Below are positions 45,701-46,298 of a stretch of 46,298 bases of DNA, one piece after another. Position 1 is the first letter of the stretch. Every line of letters starts with the position of its first letter. Where the stretch lies: the IMG/VR virus record IMGVR_UViG_3300037323_000018, positions 1-46,298 of that record. One strand, 5' to 3'. Under the pieces are notes generated by a model. It did no database searches. It saw only the letters and a list, made by a program, of their open reading frames with translations, and was not told the DNA's origin. Made by a program: the position numbers and the translations under genes. Source of the stretch: a virus.

Positions 45701-46298
45701 GGTGTTTTTCCAATCTCCGGAAACTTCCTTCTGAATTAGGGCGCAGTAAGATTTAGCCATAGGACCCATAAACTTTGCCATGCTATTGACACAACGTTCC
45801 CACGAACCGTCTTTACTCCACATAATCTTTTCGGCACCCTTGCCGCTAGACCAGTAGTTACGAAGTCGATCAGCATTACCGTGATTAAGGGCTCTAACTT
45901 GATGCGAACCTGCTGAAGCCGTTACAGAAGAGTCAACCTGAGTTAAGACTTCCTCTAACACGCCTAAATCAAGTTGAACGATAGGCGGGGGTGTAGCACT
46001 ATTAATGTCAGCAAGCACAGAGTCATCTCGCTCCCACTTGCCGGGAGATCTTTTAAATGTCATAGGAGCGCCACTTTCCGGGCCTTCCGGAACTAAAGCG
46101 ACAACGTCCATAACCGCTTGAGGGTCGTCGTCAGCAACAATAGCAAAATAGAGAGGATCTACGTCAGATTCTTCAGGCTCTTTATAGTCATTTTTACCGG
46201 GCTTTTCAGCAGAAGAAGTTAAAGCATCTATTTTTGCTGTGTCTCTTTTTTTCTGGACCCTTTCAGGAAACTCACTTATAAGTTTTTGTATTTCTTCC
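42707..46298 (-). CDS. Capsid maturation protease, multi-domain (5' partial)
   Basis: The frame stays open to the right edge, adding about 62 codons upstream of the ATG at 46111, including DVDPLYFAIVADDDPQAV, which looks like true protein; the start is outside. In order (counted from 46111): copy 1 of an NHGNADRLRNYW...YCAL domain (about 73-131); the protease region (FKIKLVIPEGIESGDGRIFD, LLWQIKTGEGHNGSVVVGRI, VRRKFIRGVSADLD, KARVMAVTIVPKPAF); a second beta domain (RVYGHIAAWHVDHIGMSFGT); a DUF6582-like helical stretch (GESLPDGSFPIENSRDLKNA); copy 2 of the YW...YC domain (about 783-850); and a helical C-terminus. It should cleave the capsid protein's N-terminal region. The size, over 1190 residues, is large for the family. 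Confidence 0.85.
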   Translation of the reverse strand, partial: EEIQKLISEFPERVQKKRDTAKIDALTSSAEKPGKNDYKEPEESDVDPLYFAIVADDDPQAVMDVVALVPEGPESGAPMTFKRSPGKWERDDSVLADINSATPPPIVQLDLGVLEEVLTQVDSSVTASAGSHQVRALNHGNADRLRNYWSSGKGAEKIMWSKDGSWERCVNSMAKFMGPMAKSYCALIQKEVSGDWKNTNSKFELPSRTGKDFSGYEVLSEDKIIANAIARARMSDARDRVVTAGGSATIDGARFKIKLVIPEGIESGDGRIFDKEAIDIRDLPLPLLWQIKTGEGHNGSVVVGRIDFMEKTDLGIGNAYGYFDTGNYGKEAERLVRRKFIRGVSADLDKFEALEETEKSENSEDGEISTGRMKISKARVMAVTIVPKPAFQECTIEIEEDKQEDEMIPDGVYVEDVDPSEASALVACGITAGVIPTTPPQSWFDRPGLKQATPLTVDDEGRVYGHIAAWHVDHIGMSFGTRPPRSRSKYSYFHTGVVRTEEGSDIPVGQLTLAGGHASLEMSASQAVRHYDDTASAIADVHAGEDAFGIWVSGALRPGTTPEQIRALRASAPSGDWRPIKGHLELVAVCQVNVPGFPIARSRVASGQIMALVAAGASMLAHMKTDPVAELNARMDRLEREPLDKAANTARSRVLTIKAEELSNRIKKAKKDMSYGQKNMENFDPKERDRLAKKGESLPDGSFPIENSRDLKNAILAYERLSKDKRPEVKSHITDRAEALGKEDMLPDSWKTDTSSFSDEDDEDGLFFNIRERIDKAKSVLSDNTSELEMENPCWDGYEMIGTKTKNGKEVPNCVPKDASSDDEEDSVVASVRKRLAIVEAMVSAGGLDRNRGNAEKLRLYWTKGEGAAKIRWGTPGDWKRCVRYLSKYMGVRSKGYCQLRHKDATGVYTGSKLNPGNNSAVNDTALDNSEALYLGYDITPTEISDEDMSTPIEWLDMEEDMNYDSDWEPEREVIILCRNVEEFDSEDVSTEFAVEDDIIENLTPEEIRALKEEKTSRDNGPKTEREGKYTAKTQPRDSGGKFRTVLARLKLDLGVAGLDKALKQVEEIENLDFSGDYSNAAKASGDLIDIIDRLDTKALNPDALENVRNSSRELGKVIANLPFAFGVDAEKIRFSDLPPALKSLMKDMISRVEEKIGQEDADIATKKLKSFLSGNDVFNQSEISGQMAKLLRLLT

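Noticed and set aside
42707-46111. ATG at 46111 as the start of the protease gene
   Set aside because: The frame continues to the window edge and the upstream part encodes protein-like sequence expected in the family.

Overview
The window is one long stretch of a tailed double-stranded DNA phage of siphovirus type: tape measure, Dit- and Tal-like tail-tip proteins, an HK97-type capsid module and no contractile sheath. Two WhiB-family regulators, which are essentially restricted to Actinobacteria and their phages, and a capsid-protease domain of actinophage type point to an actinobacterial host. The composition looks only moderately G+C (by eye, not computed), which would fit low-GC aquatic Actinobacteria such as freshwater acI better than Mycobacterium or Streptomyces. 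Several fibre domains also resemble those of aquatic (cyanophage-like) viruses. No integrase, excisionase or immunity repressor is visible, so a lytic lifestyle is the simpler reading, although the window is open at both ends.

Layout. Positions 1-1603 (+): the end of a small, possibly small-terminase, gene and the large terminase. 1571-4445 (-): a small gene and a primase-polymerase/SF3 helicase. 4446-4587: divergent control region. 4588-6581 (+): a one-span membrane protein, a small putative DNA-binding protein and a metallophosphoesterase. 6692-15443 (+): the adsorption module, comprising a 1366-residue collagen-like/beta-helix fibre, two further collagen-like fibres, a beta-propeller protein, small structural proteins and a family-2 glycosyltransferase. 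15412-17854 (-): small regulatory and unknown genes, including two WhiB proteins. 17861-18877 (-): a GT-B-like putative glycosyltransferase. 18942-25411 (-): a tightly packed replication/recombination block (SSB-like, Sak4-like ATPase, Cas4-like nuclease, SNF2 helicase, RuvC-like resolvase, family-A DNA polymerase). 25983-46298 (-): the virion module, read from the right edge leftwards: capsid maturation protease (5' end off the window), major capsid protein with a long acidic N-terminus, a second capsid-like protein, major tail protein, a heme oxygenase, head-tail connector, gp10-like protein, tail terminator, tail assembly chaperones with a -1 frameshift, tape measure, Dit-like, Tal-like and a minor tail protein.

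The most unexpected gene is the heme oxygenase at 37733-38386. It is embedded in the virion operon between the major tail protein and the head-tail connector, behind a strong hairpin. It aligns without gaps to the proximal-histidine and distal GDxxGGQ regions of HO-1. No bilin reductase is nearby, so iron release from heme or biliverdin supply are both open. A second idea worth testing is that the family-2 glycosyltransferase next to the fibres modifies the threonines of the Gly-Pro-Thr collagen repeats. Not seen: portal, endolysin, an identifiable holin, tRNAs, CRISPR arrays or insertion sequences; the portal and lysis genes probably lie outside the window.
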